A DNA stretch of 64,000 nt from Spirosoma rigui (lineage in GTDB: Bacteria; Bacteroidota; Bacteroidia; Cytophagales; Spirosomataceae): positions 1,612,001-1,676,000 of the forward strand of contig NZ_CP020105.1 of the NCBI RefSeq assembly GCF_002067135.1, read 5' to 3'. The notes under the pieces were generated by a model. That model did not search any database. It was not told the origin of the DNA and was given only the letters and a program-made list of their open reading frames with translations. The stretch's first letter is position 1; each line of letters starts with the position of its first letter. Shown here piece by piece: positions 16,866 through 25,299 of the stretch. Both the position numbers and the translations under genes were made by a program.

Positions 16866-16953
16866 TGACTAAAAGAGCGAATGAGTGAACAGCTGATAAA
16901 GCACGTTCGCTGTTTCAGCCCTGACTCAGTAAGGAATCACTATTCAAAGAACA

Positions 16954-16970
16954 GAAGCGCAAAACGCTTC
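16954..16970 (-). other. Hairpin at the 5' end of the ispH leader
   Basis: GAAGCG and CGCTTC (16954-16959, 16965-16970) pair perfectly around CAAAA. With the promoter at 16979-16986 the hairpin falls at the start of the ispH transcript. A role in RNA stability is possible but unproven. Confidence 0.5.
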
Positions 16971-16978
16971 GTTCGGTA

Positions 16979-16986
16979 CAAAGTTA
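16979..16986 (-). promoter_or_regulatory. -7 element of ispH
   Basis: The minus strand reads TAACTTTG, a full TAnnTTTG match. It predicts a start near 16972 and a leader of about 107 nt. The -33 box is not clear. Confidence 0.5.
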
Positions 16987-17098
16987 ATGCCGGACTACCG
17001 TTCTCTAACACGGTGTGGTGCGCTGAACCAGCGAACAAAAGCACTACGTCGTACAGGCTGACTATTGTCTGTATTCCTGCTTGCTAACAAACCAGGCG

Positions 17099-17572
17099 AT
17101 GCCCAAACGACTACTGAAATACAAAAACTACGACGTGCACAGCGTAACAACGGTGGCGAACGGCCGGAAAAATGCCAATATCGTTACCTGGCTTATGCAA
17201 ACTGCCATGGGCGGTAAGGTACTGGCCGTAGCGCTTTACAACGTCGACTACACCATAGAACTGGTACGGGAGAGTGGTATCCTGAACGTGAATCTGCTCG
17301 CTACCGATCAGGCGGGGCTGATTCGAAAGTTAGGACAGCAGTCGGGCCGGAACCGGGATAAGTTTAAAAACCTGCCCCATGCGCTCGATGACCGGGGATG
17401 CCCTTATCTGACCGAAGCCGTGGGGTACGTACAGTGCCGGGTGATGCACACAACGAACGCTGGTGACCATGAGCTGTTCATTTGTGAAGTCATCAAACAG
17501 GTTGTGCTCAACCCGGACAAGAATGTGATGACGAATGAATTTCTGAAAGAAAAGAAGCTGATACGGGGGTAA
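17099..17572 (+). CDS. Flavin-reductase-like (FMN split-barrel) protein
   Basis: This 157-residue protein begins MPKRLLKYKNYDVHSVTTVANGRK in two parts, with the family pattern VTTVANGRKNANIVTWLMQTAM. Later segments LVRESGILNVNLLA and NLPHALDDRGCPYL follow the split-barrel fold of flavin reductases and flavoredoxins. Such proteins bind FMN and pass electrons to partners. The partner is unknown. The TTG at 17081 would add six residues. The ATG at 17099 fits the conserved start better. It is the only gene between the divergent ispH and the convergent GH3-type ligase. Confidence 0.75.
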   Translation: MPKRLLKYKNYDVHSVTTVANGRKNANIVTWLMQTAMGGKVLAVALYNVDYTIELVRESGILNVNLLATDQAGLIRKLGQQSGRNRDKFKNLPHALDDRGCPYLTEAVGYVQCRVMHTTNAGDHELFICEVIKQVVLNPDKNVMTNEFLKEKKLIRG

Positions 17573-17599
17573 TGGCGCGGAGAGCGAGCCGGAGCCGAC

Positions 17600-19123
17600 T
17601 TAGTACTTTTGCAGTGCTTTAAGAACATCATCCAGATACTCGCGCGAGTTGGCCAGTCGGGGAACCTTATGCTGACCGCCCAGCTTGCCGCGCTGTTTCA
17701 TCCAGCTATAAAACGTACCGCGGGGAACCACGTGAATGCGGGGTTGTTTGAGCACGATGTCGTTGTACCGTTTGGCGTCGTAGTCCGAGTTGATTGCGCG
17801 GAGAGATTCGTCCAGGATTTGGTCGAAGCGCTGCTGGTTGTTCGGTTGCTGCGTAAATTCGATGACCCATTCGTGGCAGCCGTTGGCTCCGTTGCTCATA
17901 TAAACGGGACCAGCGGTATAATCGGCAATGATAGCGCCGGTTTCTTCGCAGGCCCTCGTAATGGCCGCTTCGGCATTCTCAACGATTACCTCCTCGCCAA
18001 ACGCGTTGATAAAGTGCTTGGTGCGGCCGCTGACTTTCAGTCGGTGGGGGTACAGCGACGTGAAGCGTACTGTATCGCCGATTTTATACCGCCACAGCCC
18101 GCCATTGGTCGACACAACCAGGGCGTAATTTTTGTCAAGTTCAACTTCTTCGATAGTGAGGGTCTGCGGAAACGGCTGGTCGGCTTCGTGGATCGGGATA
18201 AACTCGTAGAAAATACCGTAGTCCAGCATCAGCAGCATCTCACCCACCCGGTTGAGGTCATCCTGGATGGCAAAAAAACCTTCCGATGCGTTGTACACTT
18301 CCTGGTACCGGATCGTCTGGGAGGGTAACACCTGCTGTGTGAACAGATCGCGGTAGGGCTGGAAATTTACCGCTCCGTGGACGAGCAGTTCAAAGTTCGG
18401 CCATACTTCTAGAATATTGGTTTTGCCGGTAAGGGCCAGGATTTTATCGATCAGCACAAGGCCCCAGGTTGGTGCGCCGAGCAGACTCGTTACGTTCTCC
18501 TGCGATGTGATTTCGGCCATCCGCTCCAGCTTGGCTTCCCACTCGTCCATCAGCGCTACGTCGAGCGACGGTGTACGAATGAACTGGGCCCAGCTAGGCA
18601 GGTTTTTCATCACTACGGCCGATACATCACCTGCGGCACTGTTGGCTCCGTAGGGATTGGCGTGGAGACTACCGCCGATGGACAACCCCTTTCCCTCAAA
18701 GGTGCGGCTATCCGGATTGTTGGCTACGTACAGGGCCATCATGTCCTTACCCCCCTTAAAGTGGCTCTCGTCCAGCGATTCGGTAGTGACGGGAATGAAT
18801 TTGCTCCGGGCGTTGGTCGTGCCCGACGATTTGGAAAACCAGCGTACCGGCGAAGGCCAGAGTACTTTGCTTTCGCCCTTCATGACCCGCTCAATGTAGG
18901 GAAAGAGATCTTCGTAACTCGATACGGGAACCTGGCGCTGGAAGTCGGCTACGGTCTGGATAGAATCATAGCCGTACCGGCGGCCCCATTCGGTTCGGCG
19001 GCCCGACCGGATTAACTGGTTGAATACCGTCTGCTGCACCGCGCCGGGGTGTTTCATCATGGCTTCGATGCGCGGAATGCGTCGTTGCAGAAGCCATTTG
19101 AGCGTGGTGTTTAGGAGGGTCAT
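17600..19123 (-). CDS. GH3 auxin-responsive-promoter family protein (acyl-adenylate ligase fold)
   Basis: This 507-residue protein carries the three ATP/AMP motifs of the GH3 family: SKSSGTTNARSKFIP near residue 95, the YNASEG motif near residue 283, and LWRYKIGDTVRFTS near residue 350. In plants GH3 enzymes join amino acids to auxin or jasmonate through an acyl-adenylate. Bacterial homologues are common in Bacteroidota, but their substrates are largely undetermined. The C-terminus (FYSWMKQRGKLGGQHKVPRL) matches the family. No carrier protein or pathway gene lies next to it, so no product can be assigned. Confidence 0.85.
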   Translation of the reverse strand: MTLLNTTLKWLLQRRIPRIEAMMKHPGAVQQTVFNQLIRSGRRTEWGRRYGYDSIQTVADFQRQVPVSSYEDLFPYIERVMKGESKVLWPSPVRWFSKSSGTTNARSKFIPVTTESLDESHFKGGKDMMALYVANNPDSRTFEGKGLSIGGSLHANPYGANSAAGDVSAVVMKNLPSWAQFIRTPSLDVALMDEWEAKLERMAEITSQENVTSLLGAPTWGLVLIDKILALTGKTNILEVWPNFELLVHGAVNFQPYRDLFTQQVLPSQTIRYQEVYNASEGFFAIQDDLNRVGEMLLMLDYGIFYEFIPIHEADQPFPQTLTIEEVELDKNYALVVSTNGGLWRYKIGDTVRFTSLYPHRLKVSGRTKHFINAFGEEVIVENAEAAITRACEETGAIIADYTAGPVYMSNGANGCHEWVIEFTQQPNNQQRFDQILDESLRAINSDYDAKRYNDIVLKQPRIHVVPRGTFYSWMKQRGKLGGQHKVPRLANSREYLDDVLKALQKY

Positions 19124-19190
19124 GGGGACAAAGTAAGCAAAAAAATAATAGGGCTTCCTACTGACTGAAACTTACAAACCAACGGTTGGT

Positions 19191-20081
19191 TCATAAACTG
19201 AGCGCTCGGTCTGGATAGTCGGTAATGAGTCCGTCGACGCCCCAGTTCTTCACCCGGACCATGTCGGCGCGCTGATTTACCGTCCATGGAATCACTTTTA
19301 TCTTCTTTTTGTGCAACCAGGCTACTTTTTCGGCGCTCAGCAGCCGGTAGTTGGGGCTGTAGATATCGGGTATGAATCCCAGCTCGTTCAGGTTTTTTTC
19401 GGGGCTGCGCAAATTTTCGACCAGGGCCGCCAGCCGCACAGCCGGGTAGTGCCCCGCCGTAACTTCCTGCTTCCATTGCTTCAGCATCGCAAAGTCGAAG
19501 CTCTGAATAACGACCCGGTCGGGCGTAAGCTGCCGGCTGATAACAGCCTGAACGAGGGCGCAGAAATGGGCTGGTTCGGGCTGGCTCCGGTTATATGCTG
19601 ACGCGTCACTTTTGAGTTCAATGTTGTACGAAAAGGCTGGCAGTTTGTTGGCGATCCGGTAGGCTTCGGCCTGCTCGATCACCTCACTCAGTAGGGGTTT
19701 GTAGGCTTTCTGCGGCTGCTGTTCCGGAAAAGCCGGATTCTTTTTCAACCCGACATCAAACCGCTTTATGTCGGCATAGTCCATCTGGTAAAGCACCAGT
19801 CCTTTCTGCTCACTTTTGGTAACGGCCGTTCCGTCTGGTTTCAGGGTGAACGCTGCGTTGAAATACGGTTCATGCGAGACAACGACCTGCTGGTCTTTGC
19901 TGATGACTACGTCCAGTTCAAGGGTATTAACGCCCAGGTCGAGGGCTTTTAAAAACGCTGGTATTGTATTCTCCGGCATCAGTCCCCGGCAGCCGCGATG
20001 TCCCTGCAGGTCAAAGGCGGGCGGGTCCTGTTGGGTAAATGTGGTGGCTATCATGCAGATAATCAGAGAAACAAAACGCAT
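19191..20081 (-). CDS. Exported glycerophosphodiester phosphodiesterase
   Basis: This enzyme splits glycerophosphodiesters into glycerol-3-phosphate and an alcohol. The 296-residue protein has a signal peptide (MRFVSLIICMIATTFTQ) and the TIM-barrel GDPD motifs: GHRGCRGLMPENT, LELDVVISKDQQVVVSHEP, and the closing WTVNQRADMVRVKNWGVDG, with GLITDYPD at the end. The ATG at 20081 gives the signal peptide, and the frame from 20105 would add eight residues. It ends 67 bp from the start of the GH3-type gene, follows the large FG-GAP gene on the same strand, and may be cotranscribed with it. Confidence 0.9.
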   Translation of the reverse strand: MRFVSLIICMIATTFTQQDPPAFDLQGHRGCRGLMPENTIPAFLKALDLGVNTLELDVVISKDQQVVVSHEPYFNAAFTLKPDGTAVTKSEQKGLVLYQMDYADIKRFDVGLKKNPAFPEQQPQKAYKPLLSEVIEQAEAYRIANKLPAFSYNIELKSDASAYNRSQPEPAHFCALVQAVISRQLTPDRVVIQSFDFAMLKQWKQEVTAGHYPAVRLAALVENLRSPEKNLNELGFIPDIYSPNYRLLSAEKVAWLHKKKIKVIPWTVNQRADMVRVKNWGVDGLITDYPDRALSL

Positions 20082-20129
20082 AATCTCACTAGGTTGGCTG
20101 ATCAAATGTACTGCTTCTGCTGATTTGCT

Positions 20130-23100
20130 TCACTGCCGTATAATTCGTGACGATTGAGAAAGGTAACCGCCACCCCATCCAATCTCGGTTTTTCGTCCCT
20201 GCTGCGAGCCCTTTCGTAACCGTATTTTCTGGTCGGCCGGCGCGAGCCGCCGGTAGAGGAACGGACTGTCTGCCTGCAGAAACGCACGTATTGGCCCCTT
20301 GTTCTGGGTTGCTACGTACAGGAGTTGCCCATTGGCCAGCAGCACTGATGCCAAAGCTTTGGCATCGCCCTCGACCCGGAGTCCCGACTGAGCGGGCGAT
20401 AACGGCCGCCAGCCTGAACCAGTGGTACCCAGCAAACAGAGGCCCAAACCGGCATCCTGATACCCGGACAGTACTTCCGTAGCGTAATCGTTGCCAATGG
20501 TTATCAGGTCCAGTTTATCGTCTTTATTCAGGTCAGTAGCCAGCGCACCGAAGAGGGACGAAAACTGCGCGTCGACAGGTAGCGGATGTAACGTAAGCGT
20601 ACCTGCCCGATTTTCTATGTAAGCCGATGCCAGAAAAGTAGCCCGTCGGGTTAACGCCTGCTTCCGCTCGTCGCTAGTAAGCAAGTCGTTCAGGCTCAGT
20701 TTGCCATAGGCGCTGTAGGAAGTCATGCGTTTCTTAAAGGACGGAATCTGGTCGGTGAGCGCATCGCGGGGGTGTAGCGGGTATTCGGTAGGGCCGTTGA
20801 ACAGAGTAATGATTGGGTCGAAAGAACCATTGGCGTCAAAATCGGCCGCATAGACCGAGACGGGCTGGCTGGCCGTAGCCTGCATCCGGCTGTTCAGGCC
20901 TAGGTTACCAGCTACGTAGTCCACATCGCCGTCGTTATCGAAATCGCCGGGGGTCAAACTGTTCCAGAATCCGCTGGCTGCCTGCAGGGCGGGCTGCTGC
21001 GTTGCCTGGCTGACCAGGGATTGTCCTTTTGCGTTCTTATACAGCGTAATGGGCATAAACTCACCAGCCAGGAGCAAATCGGGCCAGCTATCGTTATCGA
21101 CATCAGTCCACAGAGCTGCACATACCAGCCCAATTTGTGCCAGGCCCGGTGCCAGCTGTGCCGTGACATCAGTGAACCGGACCTGCCCGTTCCGACTGTC
21201 GTTCCGAAGGATATAACTCCGGGCCGATTCGGGGTAGCGCTGGGGTACCACCCGCCCACCCACGAACAGGTCGAGGTCACCGTCGTGGTCGTAATCGGCC
21301 GCAACTACGCAGGAACCGCTGGCGGTTGTGCGGGGCAGTGCGTTGGGAGCCGACCGGAAATTGCCGTGCCCGTCGTTGAGGTACAGACTGTCCTGATACA
21401 TTGCTTCGTTGCGCCCGAACTCGGTACTACCGTGAACGCTGTACAGGTCCAGGTCCCCGTCGCCATCAACATCCAGCAGCAGTACCCCCGTTTCTTCGGG
21501 CGCTTTGACCGGGCGGTCGCGTCGAATGAAGTGACTATTTGCCTGCTGAAGAAAGAAGGTGCCTCCGCGTTGAGCGGACCCTGCTACGTATAGATCGTCG
21601 AAGCCGTTGCCGTCTACATCGCCCACGGCCAATCCCGGACCGATCTGCGCGTGCTTGCGGGGTAGCGTCATCTGCTGCTGTTTGTAGTCGACAAAGTCAT
21701 CTTCCTGGTGCATATAAGACAAGCCGAGGCTAGCCGTTACATCGGTGAGCAGGGGGCGCGCCGATGGCTGACGCTGCATGAACAGCGCAGGTTGCGGTCG
21801 GGCCTGTCCTTCATTCAGTGTTAAGGTCTGATTGGTACGCAGCCTACGTAGCGTTTGCCCGGTACCGGCCGGCCACCAGATACGTAGCGAATCAATCTGG
21901 CGGGCTTTGCCCAGCCCCAGGTGCAACGTCGACCCGACGGATGACTGATATCCCCGCTGGCGGGTGTGTTCAAGGTAGTGTAGCTGCCCCCCGGTCCAGA
22001 CGGCAATTTTTGCGCCCAGTCCTTCCCGGTTACCGGTTTTGCCAACCAGGTTAATGCGCAGGAAGTGGTTCGCTGCCGAGTCGCCGGCGGTTTCCATCGT
22101 ATTGTTTCTATAGATGAAGGCGGGGTCATTTATATTGTTCATCACCAGATCCAGATCCCCGTCGCCGTCGAAATCGGCATAGGCTGTCCCGTTCGTGAAT
22201 GACCGGTCGGCAAGGCCCCATTGGGACGCAACATTGGCGAAGTGCAGGTTGCCCTCGTTGCGAAACATAAAGTTGGGTTTGTAGACAGGTTCCAGCTCGT
22301 CAATTCGTTTGAGTAGGCCACTACGTCGGTCGGCGTCAGAGCCGAACGTACCGACATCACGGTTATAGCTGGTGAAATCCAGATCGGTAATGTCTTTTCG
22401 GTAGCCGTTGGTGATGAGCAGGTCGCGCAGGCCATCGTTGTCCAGATCGGCAAAAAGGGCGCTCCAGCTCCAGTCGGTAGCGGCAGTTCCGGCGAGATAG
22501 CTGATGTCGGAGAAGAGTGGGAGGGTAGGGGACGAGAGGGAGGATGGGGCAATGCCCCGGTTGAGTTGAAGCACATTACGAATGTACTGCGGCTGGTAGC
22601 CAAGCTGCTGGGCCAGTTGAAACCGGTCATAAGGAACGTTGGCAAACATGGTTTTCTGCCGCAGGTTGTCATCGGGCAGCATATCGACGACGGCCAGATC
22701 GTTCAGGCCGTCATTGTTGATATCGGCCATGTCGACACCCATGCTGTTGTGACTCTGGTGTTTGAGCAGGCTGGCAATCTGATTCTCGAAACCGCCCCGT
22801 TGATTATTGATCAGCCATACGTCGTTCGACTGGAAGTCATTGGCTACGTAAACGTCCGGCCAGCCATCGTTATTGACATCGCTGACCACCACACCCAGTC
22901 CCCAGCCTTCGTGAATCAGTCCGGCCTGGTCTGAGACATCGGTGAACTGAAGATGGCCCGGGGCGCTGTCATTCCGGAAAAGCTTGTCGCGGCTGCGCGC
23001 GTGGCCCTGGTTCTGAGGACCGCTGATGGTGTTGCGGTTGTAGGCTTCCAGAGCATTGGTCAGCAGAAATACGTCCAGGTCGCCGTCCCGGTCATAATCG

Positions 23101-23624
23101 AGGAAGGTTGCCTGAGTAGCGTAGCTTGAATCGGCCAGTCCGGCTTCGGTAGCCATCTCCCGAAAATGAGGAATCCCCCGCGCATCGTTGCCGGTATTGA
23201 TGAATAGCAGATTCGGTACCGAGCGGTTGCGGTCGGGATGAATGGTTGATACGTAAATATCCTGCCGACCGTCCTGATTGATGTCGGTTACGGCGACGCC
23301 CGTACACCAGGTTCGGGTGGCGACTCCCGCCTGTTTCGTTACATCGTTGAAGCGGAAATCACCCTGATTAATATAAAGCTGACTCGATACCTGATTGCCG
23401 GCAAAAAACACATCGGGCTTTCCATCGCCATTGAAGTCCCCCACACCCACTCCGCCCCCATTGTACAGGTATTCGAATTCCAGCACATTCAGCGAATCGC
23501 TCTCCGTTATGGTGTTGGCAAACCGGATTCCCGTCCGGTCGGCTGGTACGCGTTCGAAACGGGAGCTGGTGGATTTGCAGGCCGCTAACCCGGCGGCCAG
23601 CACTAAGACATGTAGAAAGCGCAT
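20130..23624 (-). CDS. Very large FG-GAP/VCBS-repeat lipoprotein with ASPIC/UnbV domain
   Basis: This 1164-residue lipoprotein has a clean lipobox (LAAGLAAC, Cys16). It is built of calcium-type beta-propeller repeats with DxDxDGxxD loops, seen repeatedly as DFNGDGKPDVFF, DYDRDGDLDVF, DVNNDGWPDVYV, DFDGDGDLDLVM, DVDGDGDLDLY and DFDNDGDVDYV. An ASPIC/UnbV-type segment lies in the middle (GAKIAVWTGGQLHYLEHTRQRGYQ, in parts). Such CRTAC1-type proteins accompany SusCD loci in Cytophagales and are thought to bind glycans or other surface ligands, but no function is proven. It lies downstream of susD, separated by a strong terminator. Confidence 0.88.
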   Translation of the reverse strand: MRFLHVLVLAAGLAACKSTSSRFERVPADRTGIRFANTITESDSLNVLEFEYLYNGGGVGVGDFNGDGKPDVFFAGNQVSSQLYINQGDFRFNDVTKQAGVATRTWCTGVAVTDINQDGRQDIYVSTIHPDRNRSVPNLLFINTGNDARGIPHFREMATEAGLADSSYATQATFLDYDRDGDLDVFLLTNALEAYNRNTISGPQNQGHARSRDKLFRNDSAPGHLQFTDVSDQAGLIHEGWGLGVVVSDVNNDGWPDVYVANDFQSNDVWLINNQRGGFENQIASLLKHQSHNSMGVDMADINNDGLNDLAVVDMLPDDNLRQKTMFANVPYDRFQLAQQLGYQPQYIRNVLQLNRGIAPSSLSSPTLPLFSDISYLAGTAATDWSWSALFADLDNDGLRDLLITNGYRKDITDLDFTSYNRDVGTFGSDADRRSGLLKRIDELEPVYKPNFMFRNEGNLHFANVASQWGLADRSFTNGTAYADFDGDGDLDLVMNNINDPAFIYRNNTMETAGDSAANHFLRINLVGKTGNREGLGAKIAVWTGGQLHYLEHTRQRGYQSSVGSTLHLGLGKARQIDSLRIWWPAGTGQTLRRLRTNQTLTLNEGQARPQPALFMQRQPSARPLLTDVTASLGLSYMHQEDDFVDYKQQQMTLPRKHAQIGPGLAVGDVDGNGFDDLYVAGSAQRGGTFFLQQANSHFIRRDRPVKAPEETGVLLLDVDGDGDLDLYSVHGSTEFGRNEAMYQDSLYLNDGHGNFRSAPNALPRTTASGSCVVAADYDHDGDLDLFVGGRVVPQRYPESARSYILRNDSRNGQVRFTDVTAQLAPGLAQIGLVCAALWTDVDNDSWPDLLLAGEFMPITLYKNAKGQSLVSQATQQPALQAASGFWNSLTPGDFDNDGDVDYVAGNLGLNSRMQATASQPVSVYAADFDANGSFDPIITLFNGPTEYPLHPRDALTDQIPSFKKRMTSYSAYGKLSLNDLLTSDERKQALTRRATFLASAYIENRAGTLTLHPLPVDAQFSSLFGALATDLNKDDKLDLITIGNDYATEVLSGYQDAGLGLCLLGTTGSGWRPLSPAQSGLRVEGDAKALASVLLANGQLLYVATQNKGPIRAFLQADSPFLYRRLAPADQKIRLRKGSQQGRKTEIGWGGGYLSQSSRIIRQ

Positions 23625-23640
23625 GGAGAAAGATACGTTT

Positions 23641-23674
23641 AAAAAGACCTTCCCCAGTTGGAGAGGGTCTTTTT
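23641..23674 (-). terminator. Terminator of the sus locus (bidirectional)
   Basis: AAAAAGACC (23641-23649) pairs with GGTCTTTTT (23666-23674) around a 16-nt loop. A T-tract closes the stem on either strand. It separates susD from the FG-GAP gene and should stop most transcription from the sus operon. Confidence 0.8.
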
Positions 23675-23698
23675 AAACTTACTATGATGAACAGAAAG

Positions 23699-25234
23699 CT
23701 AGTAGCCCGGATTTTGGTCTTTCTGACTCAAACGGGCGTTATTGTCAAGTTCCTGCTGCGGAATGGGCAGTAACTCCTGCCGGCCTTTCGTGAAATAGGC
23801 AATGGGTTCGGTCTTCAGCTTGTTCTGGGCCCGCCAGCGCAGGATGTCCCGGTTGCGCACCTGCTCACCCGCCAGCTCTACCCGGCGTTCGTGCACGATG
23901 GCCCGAAATACTTCGTCTTTGCTATTGACCGGATACGTGGCCGTTGGGTAGGCTGGCATAGCTACGCTTTTGCGCGCCCGTACCTGATTCATAAGAGCGA
24001 TTGCCGCGGCCGTATTGCCGGCTTCGTTTTCGCACTCGGCCATGCCCAGCAGTACATCGGTATAACGGATGATCTTCATGTTGATGCCCGATGTGTAATA
24101 GGTTTCGGCGTTCTTGTAAAGTGCCGTGTACTTCCGCCAGCTGATCTTCTGGGTAACGCCATTGAACAACTGCGCATTACCCTGCACATCACCATCGGCC
24201 AGTACTTTCTTGCCGCCATTGTAGGTATCACCAATGAAGTAAAAGTTATACTTCAGACGGGGATCTGTTTTAGGATCGCCCTTGGCGGTGTTCTCGTAGT
24301 CGCCCAGCAGGGCCGCCGAAGGAATCAGGTTTCGCCAGCCAATCGGGTTATACTCCTGGCTCCGTGTGCTGGTTTCGTTGGCACCGTTATCGTTCCCGTC
24401 GCTGTCCCAGTTGAAATCACCGATCTTTGAGAACCCAATTTCAAACACGCCCTCCGAGTTGAATTTGCTTTCTTCGGTGAAGTTATCGGTGTACTCGTCC
24501 ACGAGTTTATACACCCCGGAGCTGATCACCTTCTGGAATTGGGTACGCGCGTTGGGATAATCGCCCCGTTGTAAATATACCCGACCCAGCAGGGCTGATG
24601 CCGCTCCTGACGTAGCGCGGCCCAGGTCGCTGCCGCTGAAGGTAGCGGGCAGGTCAGTCTGGGCGGCTGTCAGATCGGCAATAATCGCTGCGTACACCTC
24701 ATCGGCCGATGCACGGGGTTTAGTACCATCTACCTCCGTAACGAACTCTGTATAGAGCGGCACTCCGCCCCATAACGTAACGAGTTCGAAATAACTCAGC
24801 GCCCGCAGAAATTTGGCTTCGCCAACGACCCGTTTTACCAGCGCCTGATCAGTAGTCACGCCAGGCGCTTTGGTAATAACCACGTTAGCCCGGTGAATGG
24901 CGCGGTACAGCCCGCTCCATACCGTAGCCGATACCGCATTGCCCGGTATCTGGGCGCCAATCAGCAGCTGGTTGCGCGGGGCTTCCAACTGGCCACCGCC
25001 CGACGAGACATCATCACTACGGAGATCCTGGACAAAAAACCACTCGCGACCGGTCAGGCTGTTGCTCTGCCACATGGCGTAGACGGCATTAACGCCCGAC
25101 AGGAGTTCGCTGCCGGTTTTGTAGAAGGTATCGGTCGTTACCTGGTTCGGGTTGATTTTGTCGAGGCTGCTGGTGTTACAGGCTGCCAGCAGGCCGAGGA
25201 TAATGACACCGGTTGTTACATATTGACGATTCAT
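23699..25234 (-). CDS. SusD/RagB-family outer-membrane lipoprotein
   Basis: SusD-type proteins cap the SusC pore on the cell surface and bind the nutrient. The 511-residue protein has a lipobox (LLAACN, Cys19) and a mature start SLDKINPNQVTTDTFYKTGSE (in parts). The TPR-like helical segments and the C-terminal RVELAGEQVRNRDILRWR signature of the family are present. The start context and the 65-bp gap to susC place it in one operon. The ligand cannot be deduced, because no glycoside hydrolase is encoded next to it. Confidence 0.93.
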   Translation of the reverse strand: MNRQYVTTGVIILGLLAACNTSSLDKINPNQVTTDTFYKTGSELLSGVNAVYAMWQSNSLTGREWFFVQDLRSDDVSSGGGQLEAPRNQLLIGAQIPGNAVSATVWSGLYRAIHRANVVITKAPGVTTDQALVKRVVGEAKFLRALSYFELVTLWGGVPLYTEFVTEVDGTKPRASADEVYAAIIADLTAAQTDLPATFSGSDLGRATSGAASALLGRVYLQRGDYPNARTQFQKVISSGVYKLVDEYTDNFTEESKFNSEGVFEIGFSKIGDFNWDSDGNDNGANETSTRSQEYNPIGWRNLIPSAALLGDYENTAKGDPKTDPRLKYNFYFIGDTYNGGKKVLADGDVQGNAQLFNGVTQKISWRKYTALYKNAETYYTSGINMKIIRYTDVLLGMAECENEAGNTAAAIALMNQVRARKSVAMPAYPTATYPVNSKDEVFRAIVHERRVELAGEQVRNRDILRWRAQNKLKTEPIAYFTKGRQELLPIPQQELDNNARLSQKDQNPGY

Positions 25235-25299
25235 AGCTATACTAGTTTTTTCGCGTTGGAATCACGATCGGGTAATTCTATATAGTGTCTTATTGTCCA

